From NCBI RefSeq assembly GCF_036924535.1, contig NZ_JAZHRT010000001.1, positions 5,456,001 to 5,520,000 of the forward strand: a stretch of DNA of 64,000 bases. Reading direction: 5' to 3'. Made by a program: the position numbers and the translations under genes. Shown one piece after another: positions 29,301-37,266 of the stretch (positions are counted from its first letter, which is position 1; every line of letters starts with the position of its first letter). Origin of the DNA: Bradyrhizobium sp. AZCC 2262 (GTDB lineage Bacteria; Pseudomonadota; Alphaproteobacteria; Rhizobiales; Xanthobacteraceae). Below the pieces are notes generated by a model that ran no database searches, was not told the DNA's origin, and saw only the letters and a program-made list of their open reading frames with translations.

Positions 29301-32300
29301 CTCAAGGTTGAGTTTTCCTCCTTCAAGTCTGAAAGGACTGGCCTTGCCAGCTATCGTGATGCTTCGCCCGATGCGTGTCGCGTCGGCATCGCATGACCTG
29401 ATCGGATTCGCTCCGGCGTTCCTTTCATCTTCTGTTGCGCCCTTGAGCGAGACGCCGTCGAGGTGTGTGGCCTTATGCGTTGCCAGCACCTCGATTGGTA
29501 CAATAACGTACTCCAGATAGGCACCGCCGATTGTCGCCGGCTTTTCCATGATCCCTGAAAATTCGACCGCCCCGGTCAGTGGAGCCAGCGTACCCGGAAT
29601 TGGCAAAGCCATCGGCGCAAGATCGCCGGGTATGTTGAGATCGGAGAAATCGGTAAGCTTGTATCGCAGCATGCTCCTGCCGGTCATATCGCAAAAGGCC
29701 GGCTGCTCGGCGGCCAGACAAATTGAAGAAGCCGCCTGGAGTTGAGCAACGATGAAAGAGTCCGGAGAACCGGAATGGCCCGGTCCGATAATCTTTCGAA
29801 ATGTCGGGCCGCTCGCGCTGGCAGGCAGGAGCTGTTCCGAGGCCGAAAGATAATCGACCCTTGGGCTCCATCTGACGGCGTCGTCCTCGCCATTGTCGAT
29901 ACTGTGGACGCGAAAATAGAAGACGTCGCCCTTGTCGACTTTCGCGAGCAGGCTCGATTCAATGCCGTTGTTGGAAAGCAGCAATTTGGCTGCATCGAGA
30001 TCCTGATGGCCCGCTGCGCAAGTCTCGCCTACGGGGTTAAACACCGAAGGAACGATCCTCGTCTCGACCCGGGAGTGGCCATCCGAGGGGCTGCCGTCCT
30101 GGTCCTTGGCAGGAAGTTTCGAGAGATCAGGTTCGATCGTGTCGAGTTCGATTCCCATCAACTGGGTGTCTGCGCCGTACTCGATCTTGACGGCCATCCG
30201 GAAGGGAGGCACCGATTGCATCTCTCCCGAGAAGGTAAGCCTGACACCGTTTTGATTTCCGGCGCTGTCGACAAGGATTCCAGACTCCATCATGCCGACG
30301 ACGGCACCCGCGGCATCTTTTCCGTACTGGTCATTCCAGGCGACAATCGCTTCATCGATTGCCGCCTTGAGCACCTCGAGTGGCATCCGGTCACGCCCAA
30401 TGGGGCGGACCCTGATCGAGCTTGTCCACGGTTTTGGTTGCAAGCCCAGGAACGCACGTCCGGACAACGCCATACGGTAATCGAGGACGGCCGTTCCTGT
30501 GCCGTCGCGCGGTGTCAACCTTGCTCCTAGTATTGACCAGCTGCCAGGACCGGCTGGTTCGGGTGACGTGAGGCGATCGAGCACTCGCGGACCCAAGTGA
30601 CCTGCTGAACACGATTGGACCGTTGAGCCGCTGGATCGCTCGACTGCCACGATGACTCCATCGCGATGAGGAGCCGGTAAGAGCTTATCCGGACGCGGTT
30701 GCCTTTCGCGGCCCGGATAGCGCGCCGATTTCTCTACGCCCCAAACCTCTTCCGCAACGTCATTCGCAGCAACCCCTGCAGCATTGCCGGTAATGCGAAC
30801 GAGACCGTTGAATGGCGCACGCCATGTGCGAACGACATCGAACCGCGGGTGTTCATTCGAGGCCGGGAATGAGTCGACTTTGGGCATCGCGACAGATTGA
30901 AGGACGGGAGCGGCGGCCGGCTGCTCCCCAGTACCATTGAGTATGAATGGCGTGTTGCCTGCAAACTGATAGTTTATTGCGCCCGCCGCCGAGGTCGAGG
31001 TGTTGTAGAAGACACCTCCCGGCGTGACGACATCAATGCGGCCATCACCGTCCATGTCGGCAAGTTGCACCGTCTGGACCGTGTGCGAATTACCCGTTAG
31101 CGCTCCGGCAATCACGCCATACACATGGGCTTCACCTCCGCTGTTGGTCGTCTCCATCACCGGCTCGTGCTGAAAGCGAAAACCCGACGGCAGCTGCATG
31201 TCCGTTCCGGCAGCAGCGAATGACAGATGACCACTGGAATCGACCGACCCGAGATACGCAACCCACCTGCCGTCCTGTTGGACTAGGCAGTCGAGGATGC
31301 CGTCTCCATTGACATCCAGCAAAAGCGTCGACTCACGATGGGAAGTCCGCCTGGAGTAGGTGAACTTCGCTCCACCGCTCAACCCCTTCAGCGGAATAAC
31401 GCCAAACCCGACATACAAGCCGGCATTGAAGCTTTCCGTCTCGACTGCTCCCATCTTGGAAGCAGCAAACGGGCCCTCCGCGTCGCCAAGCTGACCGATC
31501 GGTTCGACCACAGTCCTGATGGAGTCGACCAGAGCACCGCGATCGGTGGGTGAATCAGGAAACTTGGTGGGCGTCGGGTCACTCTGGCTGAAAGCCTGAA
31601 CATTCGCACCGTCCAACGCTGGCTTTCGGTAATCGAAGCGCATTTCATAGTGCGATACCTGACTTGAGGAGGTGTCGTGCAGCGGCGCGCCCAAACAGGC
31701 CCTTCCGTCCATTCCCGCGGGAAATATTGCGTCCTCGTCGGCAAGCCTGTCTGTCACTTGAACCGAGGCGTACTTCGTGATCGATCTCAGCCACCGTCGA
31801 GCTCCCGGCTTCGATTGATACAGCGGGTCCGCCTGGGTTTGAAAGCCGTAGGACAAGAAGGGAGCCGAGCATTGCCACGCGGCCAGGTGCAGCGGAACCG
31901 CGTTTCTCTTGTCACCGTCGACCTTGTAGGGATCCCTGCGCCGGAATCTCAGTTCCGCCTTTTCCAGTAGGCGTCTTTGCACGACAAGACCACCCGACCT
32001 CGCATCTGATCGGTGCAGCATGCCACCGAGCTTGTCATCTGGCGTCCAGAACAGATTCAGTTCGAACAGCCCCTGCTTGCGCAGACATCCCTTGGCGGAC
32101 GGCCGCTCGCGACATCGCAGGATGGTTTCCTCAATATCCTGGTGACCTGTAAAAAGGACGCGCTTGAGATAAAGCCCCCGGTCCATGAGCATTCCGGGCA
32201 CTGAACCCTGAGGACAGGGCTGGTTGCTTCCATCAAGGCATGTCGACACCCACTCGTAATCGATGATGTTTCCGAACGCATCTTTCTCACGCGCCAGTCC

Positions 32301-33716
32301 CCAAGTAGAGATCGAGCGCGCTATCCCTTGCAATCCCACCTTGGGTCCGAGGTCCAGATAGGCTTGTGGCGATCCGCCTACGAGGGACATGTCATGGACG
32401 AGATTCACAGGCTCGATGTCGCCGGCAATGCGGCCTGGTGCACGGCCAAAATACATCACTCGGGCTGTCTCTGCGGCCGGATTCTCCTGCCATGCCTCCC
32501 ACCAATAACTGGAAGGCTCATCTCCGTGACGTACGAATCGCCATAGTCCCTCATCCCGCCGAAGCACGAAATGAGCCTTCCCGGTCTTGCGTGGTCGCAG
32601 ATGAGTCGTTCTGTGAGGCTGCGGCACCAGATTAAGTGTAGCCATTCTGCGGTCGAGTGCGTCCTTCTCATCGGAACGGATGCCGTCGCCGACACGACTT
32701 GCTCCACTTTGCGCATCAACGAAGGCCTCCCCCGCCTCCGGGACGAGCTGCTCCCCATTGAACAGATAGGTTTCCGTCTCCAGCTTTGGGTCGTAGATGG
32801 GAACGCCCCAGCGCGTCTCGACAGTTATGGTCGGAACGGACAGGTTCCAACCGTTTGCGATATTTCCCGCGCTGGATTGCGCACTGTAGTCTATCGAGAT
32901 CTGCGGCTTCAAACTTTCACGGACGCCCGGCAGATCAAGTGGGTAGGTGAGACGAAGATCGCCATGGTTATTCGCCTGAGGCACGGCGAGCTTGGGGATC
33001 CCCTTGGTAGGGTCCGCTTGGCGCAAACCCTTCAGAGTTTCGGCGGAGAAATTCGCCAGTGCCTTTTCGGGCCGCTCACCTGGCTTGAGAACGCCCGCGA
33101 TAAAGCGACCAGACTGTTCGGATAACGTCGTAATGGTCGCTTTGTTATCAATATCTAGATAGGCATCGACCGGCATCATCACGCTGGCGAGCGCAATGCC
33201 GGGTTGCTTGAACAAGCGAATCTCGCTCTCCGCAATCCCTTCGGGAAGTGTTGAGGGATCATAAGGTACGCCAAGCTCGACCGGCGCGTTCGACAGTACC
33301 CTGAATGCGGCACAACCAGCCGTGAGATTCAACAGACGCGCATCTATACTTGCCCGCCCCTCGCACGCGACAAGCACATGAATTTCCGGATTCACGGATG
33401 CAAGCTGCGCTCGCTTTGGACGCCCGACCGACAGTCCAAAGACCTGCAGGCGATCTTGGTTTGCACCAATCGACGCAAACCGAGATCGGACTGACGGATT
33501 TGACTCTGGAGCGTCTATTGGCGCCGCTTTGGCTGCCTGCGGCAACGCTGTTGCCAATACCGGCTCAACTCCAATCACAACCGCGCATAGAAGGACGAGA
33601 CCGTCTTTTAAGAGCCCGCACGCCAAAATGCGGAGCTTGCGGCTCGATCCAAAACAATTCGTAGCAATAGTTATCGCACGCCGCGCATCGCGCGGCTTTG
33701 AAATACCATTCAGCAT
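20382..33716 (-). CDS. Giant SpvB/TcB/RHS-type exported protein
   Basis: A 4,444-aa protein in one uninterrupted frame. The N-terminus has a long basic region and then a hydrophobic signal-like segment (DGLVLLCAVVIGVEPVLATA), suggesting export. Residues about 250-330 match the SpvB/TcB N-terminal module (TYPLDLPGV, QISIDYSAQSS, NGWNLSVP). FG-GAP/VCBS-type D-x-(N/D)-G-D-G loops lie near residues 800, 890, 2300, 2420, 2510 and 2605 (e.g. LLLDVNGDGILDCL, FRDADGDGLSDFIVG). A TcdB-middle-like region follows (SYADGRYDRFERQFVGYSGV), then RHS/YD repeats (YDALGRRVLVDD near 3490; RYDAAGNVLAYNN). The RHS core is near 4200 (FNAKEQDESGLQDFGARFYD). A unique ~185-aa Gly-rich tip follows NPIRYGDSDG. By analogy the shell encapsulates a C-terminal toxin; the toxin activity is not recognisable. 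No TcA partner and no immunity gene follow it. GGGAAG lies near the ATG at 33716. Confidence 0.9.
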   Translation of the reverse strand: MLNGISKPRDARRAITIATNCFGSSRKLRILACGLLKDGLVLLCAVVIGVEPVLATALPQAAKAAPIDAPESNPSVRSRFASIGANQDRLQVFGLSVGRPKRAQLASVNPEIHVLVACEGRASIDARLLNLTAGCAAFRVLSNAPVELGVPYDPSTLPEGIAESEIRLFKQPGIALASVMMPVDAYLDIDNKATITTLSEQSGRFIAGVLKPGERPEKALANFSAETLKGLRQADPTKGIPKLAVPQANNHGDLRLTYPLDLPGVRESLKPQISIDYSAQSSAGNIANGWNLSVPTITVETRWGVPIYDPKLETETYLFNGEQLVPEAGEAFVDAQSGASRVGDGIRSDEKDALDRRMATLNLVPQPHRTTHLRPRKTGKAHFVLRRDEGLWRFVRHGDEPSSYWWEAWQENPAAETARVMYFGRAPGRIAGDIEPVNLVHDMSLVGGSPQAYLDLGPKVGLQGIARSISTWGLAREKDAFGNIIDYEWVSTCLDGSNQPCPQGSVPGMLMDRGLYLKRVLFTGHQDIEETILRCRERPSAKGCLRKQGLFELNLFWTPDDKLGGMLHRSDARSGGLVVQRRLLEKAELRFRRRDPYKVDGDKRNAVPLHLAAWQCSAPFLSYGFQTQADPLYQSKPGARRWLRSITKYASVQVTDRLADEDAIFPAGMDGRACLGAPLHDTSSSQVSHYEMRFDYRKPALDGANVQAFSQSDPTPTKFPDSPTDRGALVDSIRTVVEPIGQLGDAEGPFAASKMGAVETESFNAGLYVGFGVIPLKGLSGGAKFTYSRRTSHRESTLLLDVNGDGILDCLVQQDGRWVAYLGSVDSSGHLSFAAAGTDMQLPSGFRFQHEPVMETTNSGGEAHVYGVIAGALTGNSHTVQTVQLADMDGDGRIDVVTPGGVFYNTSTSAAGAINYQFAGNTPFILNGTGEQPAAAPVLQSVAMPKVDSFPASNEHPRFDVVRTWRAPFNGLVRITGNAAGVAANDVAEEVWGVEKSARYPGRERQPRPDKLLPAPHRDGVIVAVERSSGSTVQSCSAGHLGPRVLDRLTSPEPAGPGSWSILGARLTPRDGTGTAVLDYRMALSGRAFLGLQPKPWTSSIRVRPIGRDRMPLEVLKAAIDEAIVAWNDQYGKDAAGAVVGMMESGILVDSAGNQNGVRLTFSGEMQSVPPFRMAVKIEYGADTQLMGIELDTIEPDLSKLPAKDQDGSPSDGHSRVETRIVPSVFNPVGETCAAGHQDLDAAKLLLSNNGIESSLLAKVDKGDVFYFRVHSIDNGEDDAVRWSPRVDYLSASEQLLPASASGPTFRKIIGPGHSGSPDSFIVAQLQAASSICLAAEQPAFCDMTGRSMLRYKLTDFSDLNIPGDLAPMALPIPGTLAPLTGAVEFSGIMEKPATIGGAYLEYVIVPIEVLATHKATHLDGVSLKGATEDERNAGANPIRSCDADATRIGRSITIAGKASPFRLEGGKLNLEHLSSTTSALMTEMAPDAGRYRILKSGWLGQAGLETKCDTRANRRANPADCGRLGNELDIRAGDKICLFVRSKAPNDSRDPDADATLGYWPIDAAGFRIAGDGPLALSYNTELAPVPKDADRGENPAAPYPPVECIGPLGDRPALGEDGKAEPSANPNETVWECRQGSRKLFAVPHIQNGPASVANFGHLLDPVPPPPPGQTRATPVRSENPRRAAFLPRLAVSPGVNAPKQSCVWGQQQDEAGNRLYERRFALEIRGIGPAEPNPSVLGENYVDPARLDQRLGERVAKLRTRVLAWRDGKARELPVKRFAVFEPFPPGTPGGAGLFTKRTRALSPGALVETPDPVPGTIPELLYDHREPQQLIAQNLRFVRGVTGTTTFSNFSEERKAGGNPSQYRVHELPSSHAGFAVCAAEDEEIVLETAIDDRIADGLSARSLGDQLDRLLGAAPCAKLPTDQFGKLDPSEDDNSNVPLSRGNDNVCPLGPARILLAELNAAGNAQFTAGPTALSIAHRLKVSPEAAISPRGRLPIETITTRSVAVSAIRHRADAPAGASEWDIKDPVLPDSFPGFPKNPANAPLDNANALASLPSFVSLVNALRNLPYERDYLDLKKAEASGRKHRDAAAFALVPEFRAGRETVTARADKASLVDKSGTTGPATASGAAATVDLAHACQWPPVQTLPQKSRVTQGEPAEDVKNAKSNGPALEVKSTWARDNASLAAAAGTYGGFPSLCLTGRDQAIWTFGEYISASRLGSKDLHFGSKLVAYDAYRDRSNLRIISSPTRGVGLVATSKRSDTKLETLFADFGAGVSTSKSKTSSDQDAIDLNGDGFPDLVAGGTVIATDARGGNRCAPTSPWARTHACNSAMAYPASPLRKSGNQTDGTSFGFPSAKKSAEIAVASARAAFTSSSGGTSSNDKGQHSQESFFPLNINVDRKVAEGDRIRDVMDVNGDGLPDIVQCVDAGSEYTCGKFKVRLNLGNGFDGSEIEVDRLALFGERSRNLGLGLTLGFAFPLNDNSMEGGLAASSATGDQYRTMADVNGDGLIDILEIGENSQIKARLNTGWGFTDVIELGKAAALNSGTFGRSETDNAAAGGAYTWSTCLYPIPVCFHINPNAGLSGALTRQSIVFRDADGDGLSDFIVGDSLLQGPTSLKLKFSRENATVVANRLGQHGLLERVWLPTNPSSDQAKANLEFAYARTSRTVQDPNHRWVIARVTARDGVGEDDAADVSNNSRHTCFSYADGRYDRFERQFVGYSGVYTVEGCNSDARTPIEVADREWAVKIAGVRRTERRYANGSIFEAGLLVEERVYDISQGTTGNEPRRTLRQDYVLVDTALSNPARVVCHHLRHVQPTDVDRKLLALGLVRNVYLAHDDQQDSVEQLGCRKTFPAETETHSTIESVFDTGPRRLTPVLVQIVRETAEGEAAKGRVLRTAVQYNLDDAARPRRVCDLGEILEGPGVVLHTRGTVCSDVVYDDTVRPRFTHGATGGGTIFVEQRNRIKEVLISDRSGKLVRDNITSGFDAAPDKLDGDGRLLRRRTASNDTQTGTVLTLCHFLDAGSTNDPCARAGHFPELTFSLEQAARAGVVMRAYNYDEFGNLVRYVGPIGSGKTYAAKAYSFDPYISLIETAERTEHCGPSGAYKGSTICLSGSKPQLGSLNSYGAALDYRHAVATVSIDVNRNATYVPLDQLARPTKALVSWKAAGPSCGAECAGLNANLTTGMTFTQIAAYAYGNPALVVSPPSAIITRFVDSQAYSDLPNKALLSKMFFDQFGVAVQSIVEASVCKRLAGFSDAACDEKDNYSASGVVRKDRINRPVSDAYPVSLTVDPDPVTDPNGPTINLAKQGLLATEVGRNQISFDGLDRPLTVQLPDGNGYDLQYAIEPSENPANPILRHRTSMRNALCAPSAIERDVRGAIRGVVESYETTTVHKVVSAAEGSNPPGMLPNSKLVADVIARDGKQQIYACLPARAQPFALASNRSVASYDRDALGQLVAIRLPRRSTEVGEKIDAILVGYDALGRRVLVDDPDRGFERIVMDLSSNSMCTYSGPRRGTLSEPDRPKLDFEEMAKSACRDPKTGKDAPHSERDLRRVVRTDFIVNLPRKTTYKLFSSDSKDKDDVERAAKREIAIEYGKGSEDDGKPSEENRKQNRVGRPYKTVDMVGMETKSFDALGRAVRSEREFSKLDAMSLDDGRYSTLVVEDSFDLWGPHKSRTFSIKVPGKAATGKPKPPAANISESMEYRYNSAGQLLDVLAGSNPGPGAAKSPLTAIASDMMYDARGNLLSMNYATGVGVRHSYDEKSNRLMSSMARMGSPLADVPRIYFQNVDYRYDAAGNVLAYNNKPIIAEPCTLPLPEIGCSEAIPPLVAQRHGLLISNSQNSFSYDQSNRIRAAKKSLTSLHTKRTDREGEPNLLDDTEIAKAPKLTADFDETFAFYPTHEMALQRRAEVRAVEVTKPATKTSEESKIVEKTTATFTSVYTSDGDPRHAPGKVNTFHDEGKFREITKFGFDDFGRMTASLCDRPDKKGCRPDRYFDWNVDDSLRSQIVQTPSERLPKSKTDGANKPIIYYDHVQSEYDASGQRSYKKLTEQHIRKVNGKDKVVGEPFVSDTLYADAQLTISRREGQAPQAIMHYFAGPLRVASKWVGDERMFTYHAQLLTRNVSDVVVGSPGKAETARLNGQQEYAAFGQVLHERETLLAGNKDGTTNHAWPGLPRYRFNAKEQDESGLQDFGARFYDNNLAVWLRPDPILHDYLGGRNHGGVYTPKNLASYGFGWGNPIRYGDSDGTSPFESQIDERYFTDDSWTIVTVPPPTIFALYFRENKSESGGGGVYVPIAGSESLFGKMSKSGGIASRDFTIGTKHLLVKGIPVDVAAKISFFGTYDREEGLMAGMGTGPEVSVGPVHVGAEVFHLSGWGHGETGILAGGGWRKNNFLLGAGVPNPRVEPGGKLLRLIGDFQRNIEYWIAHPTYNAE

Positions 33717-34048
33717 AACTTCCCGCCCCCAGGAAATAACACGAATGATTACACAACTTAATCGATTAGAAAAGGGGGAAGCTACCAGATGGATGAGGCG
33801 GCGCGGGCCGATTGACTGAAAAATCGCCTTATCAAGTCAGCCGCACGCTCCGTCATGATGCTCTTCACCGGCAACAAACCCTTCCGCGATCCGGCATGCT
33901 CACGGCCTCGACATCACCTTCGGGTTTTCCTCATAATCAGCGCGTCGCCAGCGCTCGGCTCAAATCGTGGCATACCGCCACGACTGATAAGCAAATTGCC
34001 ATTTCTTGGCCAGTTGGCGATTGGATAGTTTCGATCCCTTCTTGTCAG
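33717..34048. other. Intergenic with degenerate repeat unit and a weak hairpin
   Basis: This region lies between the RHS start and the end of the peptidase operon. At about 33829 a CTTATCAAGTCAGCC stretch followed by CTCCGT resembles a degraded 38-bp repeat unit, and ACTGATAAGC at about 33984 resembles the inverted half-unit. A 7-bp-stem hairpin (TCGTGGC ATACC GCCACGA, 33965..33983) lies about 65 bp past the peptidase stop without a T run, so it is at best a weak terminator. The RHS promoter should be near 33720-33800. Confidence 0.35.
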
Positions 34049-35266
34049 TTACCTCTCCAAACCGAAAGGATCGTCGACCGAATGCGCCGGCTGGGTAAAC
34101 CAGCGGGCGCCGGTTTCTGTGATGACCATATGGTCCTCGAGGCGCACGCCGAATTCGCCGTAGATGCAAATGGTCGGCTCGTTCGAGAAGGTCATGCCGG
34201 GTTTTAGCACGGTCGTGTCGCCTTTCACGAGATAGGGCCATTCGTGCACATCGAGGCCGATGCCGTGGCCGGTGCGGTGCGGCAGGCCGGGCGTGGCGTA
34301 GCCAGGACCGAAGCCGGCGCCGTTGATGACGCCGCGCGCGGCGATGTCGATATCCTCGCAGCGGTTGCCGGGCTTGGCGGCGGCGAAGCCTGCGGCCTGC
34401 GCCTCCTTCTCCAGATTCCAGACGTCGCGCTGGCGCTTGGTCGGTTCGCCGAACACGTAGGAGCGCGTGATGTCGGAGAGATAGCCATCGACCGGCGCGC
34501 CGGTGTCGATCAGGATCATGTCCCCTTCCTTCAGCATTTGCAGATAGGGAACGCCGTGCGGATAGGCGGTCGCCTCGCCGAACAGCACCGCGTTGAACGG
34601 CGGGTCGCCTTCGGAACCTAGCTTGCGATGCGCGGCAGTGAGGAACGCCTGCACCTCTGTCGTCGAGATGCCTTCGCGCATGATGCGAGCAGCCAGTCTG
34701 TGGGCTTCCAGCGTAATGTTCTTGGCCGTCTGCATCAGCGCGAGTTCGTGCTCGGACTTGATCATGCGGCAACCAGCGGTGACGTCAATCGAGTTGATGA
34801 AGGTGTAGGCGTTGCCGGCGCGGCGCAACCCGTCGAAGGTGAAGAACGGCGTCGCCTCATCGACCGCTATGGTGCCGGAGGGATAGCCGAGGGCGCGCAC
34901 GGTCTCGGTGACGGTGGCGGTCGGGTCCTCGTCCTCCTCCCAGACTGCGATCTTTTCGCCAAAGGACGTCATGGTCTTGAGTTTCTCGACCTCGAAGGCC
35001 GGCGAGATATAGACGATCTCGCCCTTAGCCGGCAGCACCGCGCTGTGCATGCGCTCGGTGCGGCGGAATTTCAGACCGGTGAAATAGGTCATACTGGAGG
35101 AGACGTCGAGATAGAGCGCGTCGATGCCCTTCTCGCGCATGATCGTCTGGGCGCGAGCGATGCGCTGCAGGCGTTCCTCGACGCCGATCGGCGGCACATC
35201 GCCGCGCATGTTCTTGATCGCGGCGAGTTCCTTTTCCGCGGTCGAACCGCCCACACCAACCGTCAT
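34049..35266 (-). CDS. M24-family Xaa-Pro aminopeptidase
   Basis: A 405-aa metallopeptidase of the pita-bread fold. The N-terminal creatinase-like domain (residues about 20-165) contains KGIDALYLDVSSSMTYFTG. The catalytic domain carries the five dinuclear-metal ligands: Asp and Asp in LIDTGAPVDGYLSDITRSY, His in LPHRTGHGIGLDVHE, Glu in TFSNEPTICI and Glu in GVRLEDHMV. It releases N-terminal residues before proline, or hydrolyses related amides; cytoplasmic. It is the last gene of a seven-gene operon, starting 19 bp after the upstream permease. Context with prolidase-like amidohydrolases supports an imino-peptide or amide substrate. Start ATG at 35266. Confidence 0.92.
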   Translation of the reverse strand: MTVGVGGSTAEKELAAIKNMRGDVPPIGVEERLQRIARAQTIMREKGIDALYLDVSSSMTYFTGLKFRRTERMHSAVLPAKGEIVYISPAFEVEKLKTMTSFGEKIAVWEEDEDPTATVTETVRALGYPSGTIAVDEATPFFTFDGLRRAGNAYTFINSIDVTAGCRMIKSEHELALMQTAKNITLEAHRLAARIMREGISTTEVQAFLTAAHRKLGSEGDPPFNAVLFGEATAYPHGVPYLQMLKEGDMILIDTGAPVDGYLSDITRSYVFGEPTKRQRDVWNLEKEAQAAGFAAAKPGNRCEDIDIAARGVINGAGFGPGYATPGLPHRTGHGIGLDVHEWPYLVKGDTTVLKPGMTFSNEPTICIYGEFGVRLEDHMVITETGARWFTQPAHSVDDPFGLER

Positions 35267-35285
35267 TAGTCGTCCCTTTCAATTG

Positions 35286-36170
35286 TCAGCGCCGGAACCG
35301 GCGCTGTATCAGAATGTTTGCCGTCGCGGTCAACGTCAGCGTTGCGGTCATCAGGACGAACGCCACGGACGCGCCGAACGGCCAGTTGTTGAGCTGGAAC
35401 TGTCCGTACACCAGCGGCCCCATCATCTTGAATTTGGGGCCGCCGAGCAGCACCGGGGTTGCATAGGCATTCATGCCGAGGATGAAGGTCAGGATGGTGC
35501 CGGCGAGGATGCCCGGCAGCGACAGCGGCAGCAGCACGCGGCGAAACATCGTCGCTGGCCCGGCGCCGAGACTGAAGGCGGCCTCCTCGACATTGCGGTT
35601 GATGCCCTCGATCACGCTTTGCAATGTCAGCACCATGTAAGGCAGATTGACGGCGATAATGCCGGCGATGACGGCGCCCTCGGTGAACATGATCTGCAGC
35701 GGCTGGGTGATGACACCGATTTGCATCAGGGTGACGTTGAGAAAGCCCTTGGAGCCGAACAGCGTCATCCAGCCGGCCGCGCGCACCGCATTGCCGACGA
35801 ACAGCGGCAGCACCACCAGCATGATCAGCACGTTCTTGTACCGCGACTGGGTGCGCGCCAGCACATAGGCGAGCGGCAGACCCATGGCGAGACAGATGAC
35901 GGTGCAAAGCGCCGCCACCCGCAACGTCGTCGCCAGCACGCCGGTGTAATAGGGATCGGAGAAGAACTTGACGTAATTGTCGAACGAGAACGTATCGATC
36001 ATGATGCGCCGCGCGTCGACCTTGTCGAAGCTGTAGCGGAACAGGATCGCCAGCGGCAGCAGCAGACCGGCGACCACGAACACCGTCGCCGGCCCGACCA
36101 GCGTCGAAGCCGACAGCAACGACGTCGGCCTCTCGTCGGACTGGAACTGCGCTGTAGCGGTCGCGGCCAT
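35286..36170 (-). CDS. ABC transporter permease, PotB type
   Basis: A 294-aa inner-membrane subunit with about six helices (TVFVVAGLLLPLAILFRYSF; VLIMLVVLPLFVGNAVRAA; LAGTILTFILGMNAYATPVL). The cytoplasmic ATPase-docking EAA loop is NVEEAAFSLGAGPATMFRRV. It belongs to the spermidine/putrescine/opine branch of binding-protein-dependent importers. It pairs with the PotC-type permease at 38322. It lies 21 bp after the binding-protein gene in the operon. Confidence 0.92.
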   Translation of the reverse strand: MAATATAQFQSDERPTSLLSASTLVGPATVFVVAGLLLPLAILFRYSFDKVDARRIMIDTFSFDNYVKFFSDPYYTGVLATTLRVAALCTVICLAMGLPLAYVLARTQSRYKNVLIMLVVLPLFVGNAVRAAGWMTLFGSKGFLNVTLMQIGVITQPLQIMFTEGAVIAGIIAVNLPYMVLTLQSVIEGINRNVEEAAFSLGAGPATMFRRVLLPLSLPGILAGTILTFILGMNAYATPVLLGGPKFKMMGPLVYGQFQLNNWPFGASVAFVLMTATLTLTATANILIQRRFRR

Positions 36171-36191
36171 CGGTTGCTCGCCAGTGCCGGC

Positions 36192-37235
36192 TCAACCCTT
36201 CAGCTCCTTGTCCCACCATTCCTTGAGCGCGACGTCGTTCTTGTTGAGATAGTTGTAGTCGAGATCGACGAGCTGCTTGATCTCGTCGGGGGTGAAGCCG
36301 ATGCGCCTGTTGAGATCGGGCGCGACCACGGCGTTGGTGACCGTGGGATTGTAACCCATGTCGATGGCGAAGGCCTCCTGCGCGCTCTTGTCCAGCATGG
36401 CGTCGAGGTAGGCGTAGGCGCCTTCCTTGTTGGGCGAGTTTTTCGGGATGACGAAGCCCGAGACATAGGCCAGCGCGCCTTCGGTGGGGGTCATCGACGT
36501 CACTGAAATACCCGCGTTCTGCCATTGCACGACGCGGGCTTTCCACATCACGCCTAGGCCGAATTCCTCCGCCTTCAGCCCTTGCGCAAACGCCTCATTG
36601 GTCGGATAGATCCGCATGCCGGCCTTCTTGCACTCCAGCAGCAGTTTCTTGCCGGGTTCGAGATCATCGACCTTGCCGCCGGCGGCGAGCGCGGCGCAGA
36701 CGAGCGTGTACTGGTACTGGATGTCGATGATGCCGACCTTGTTGCCGTGCTTGGGATCGAACACGTCCTTGTAACTGACCGGCGGCGTTGTGACGATCTT
36801 CGGATTGTAGACGCCGACCTTGCCCGAATAGATGTGGCCGACGCCGTAGGGATATTTCATCGCCGGCAGCAGATTGCCGGCGTTCTTGAGCTTGCCGTAG
36901 TCGATCGGCAGCACGCTGCCGGCGTCATGCATCTGGAACATGTTGATGGCCGAAAGACCCTGCACATCCGTCGTGCCGCGCGGCAGCCGCATCTCGGCCA
37001 GCATCTTGGAGCGCCGTTCGGGGTCACCGGCCTGGTCCTGCACCACCTCCCAGCCGTCCTTGATCAAGAGCGGCGCCTCGATGTTCTTGTTCAGGAGGCG
37101 TGCGTAATCGCCGCCCCAGGTACCAACGACGATGCGGCCCTTGGCTTGCGCGGATGCCATGCGCGGCAGGCTGGCAGCGCCGGCCAGGGCTGCGGCACCA
37201 AGCAGGACTTCACGGCGGGATTTCGATCTGGTCAT
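36192..37235 (-). CDS. ABC transporter periplasmic substrate-binding protein, PotD type
   Basis: A 347-aa extracellular binding protein. The N-terminus MTRSKSRREVLLGAAALAGA is a twin-arginine signal, so it is probably exported folded by Tat. The mature part begins around KGRIVVGTWGGDYARLL, the usual first strand of polyamine/iron/opine-type binding proteins, and contains IPKNSPNKEGAYAYLDAML in the second lobe. Ligand cannot be assigned; cluster context suggests a proline-type amide or small peptide and not a polyamine. GGAGG lies 7 bp before the ATG at 37235. It follows the ATPase gene by 31 bp. Confidence 0.92.
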   Translation of the reverse strand: MTRSKSRREVLLGAAALAGAASLPRMASAQAKGRIVVGTWGGDYARLLNKNIEAPLLIKDGWEVVQDQAGDPERRSKMLAEMRLPRGTTDVQGLSAINMFQMHDAGSVLPIDYGKLKNAGNLLPAMKYPYGVGHIYSGKVGVYNPKIVTTPPVSYKDVFDPKHGNKVGIIDIQYQYTLVCAALAAGGKVDDLEPGKKLLLECKKAGMRIYPTNEAFAQGLKAEEFGLGVMWKARVVQWQNAGISVTSMTPTEGALAYVSGFVIPKNSPNKEGAYAYLDAMLDKSAQEAFAIDMGYNPTVTNAVVAPDLNRRIGFTPDEIKQLVDLDYNYLNKNDVALKEWWDKELKG

Positions 37236-37266
37236 GGCGGATGCCTCCGGTATGGGTTGGCAGATA

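Noticed and set aside
33965..33983. Intrinsic terminator for the importer operon
   Set aside because: The hairpin has a 7-bp stem but no T run in the direction of transcription; kept only as a note in the intergenic entry.
35124..36546. Long open frames on both strands over the permease and binding-protein genes
   Set aside because: Arg/Gln/His-rich translations in alternative frames of well-recognised transporter genes.
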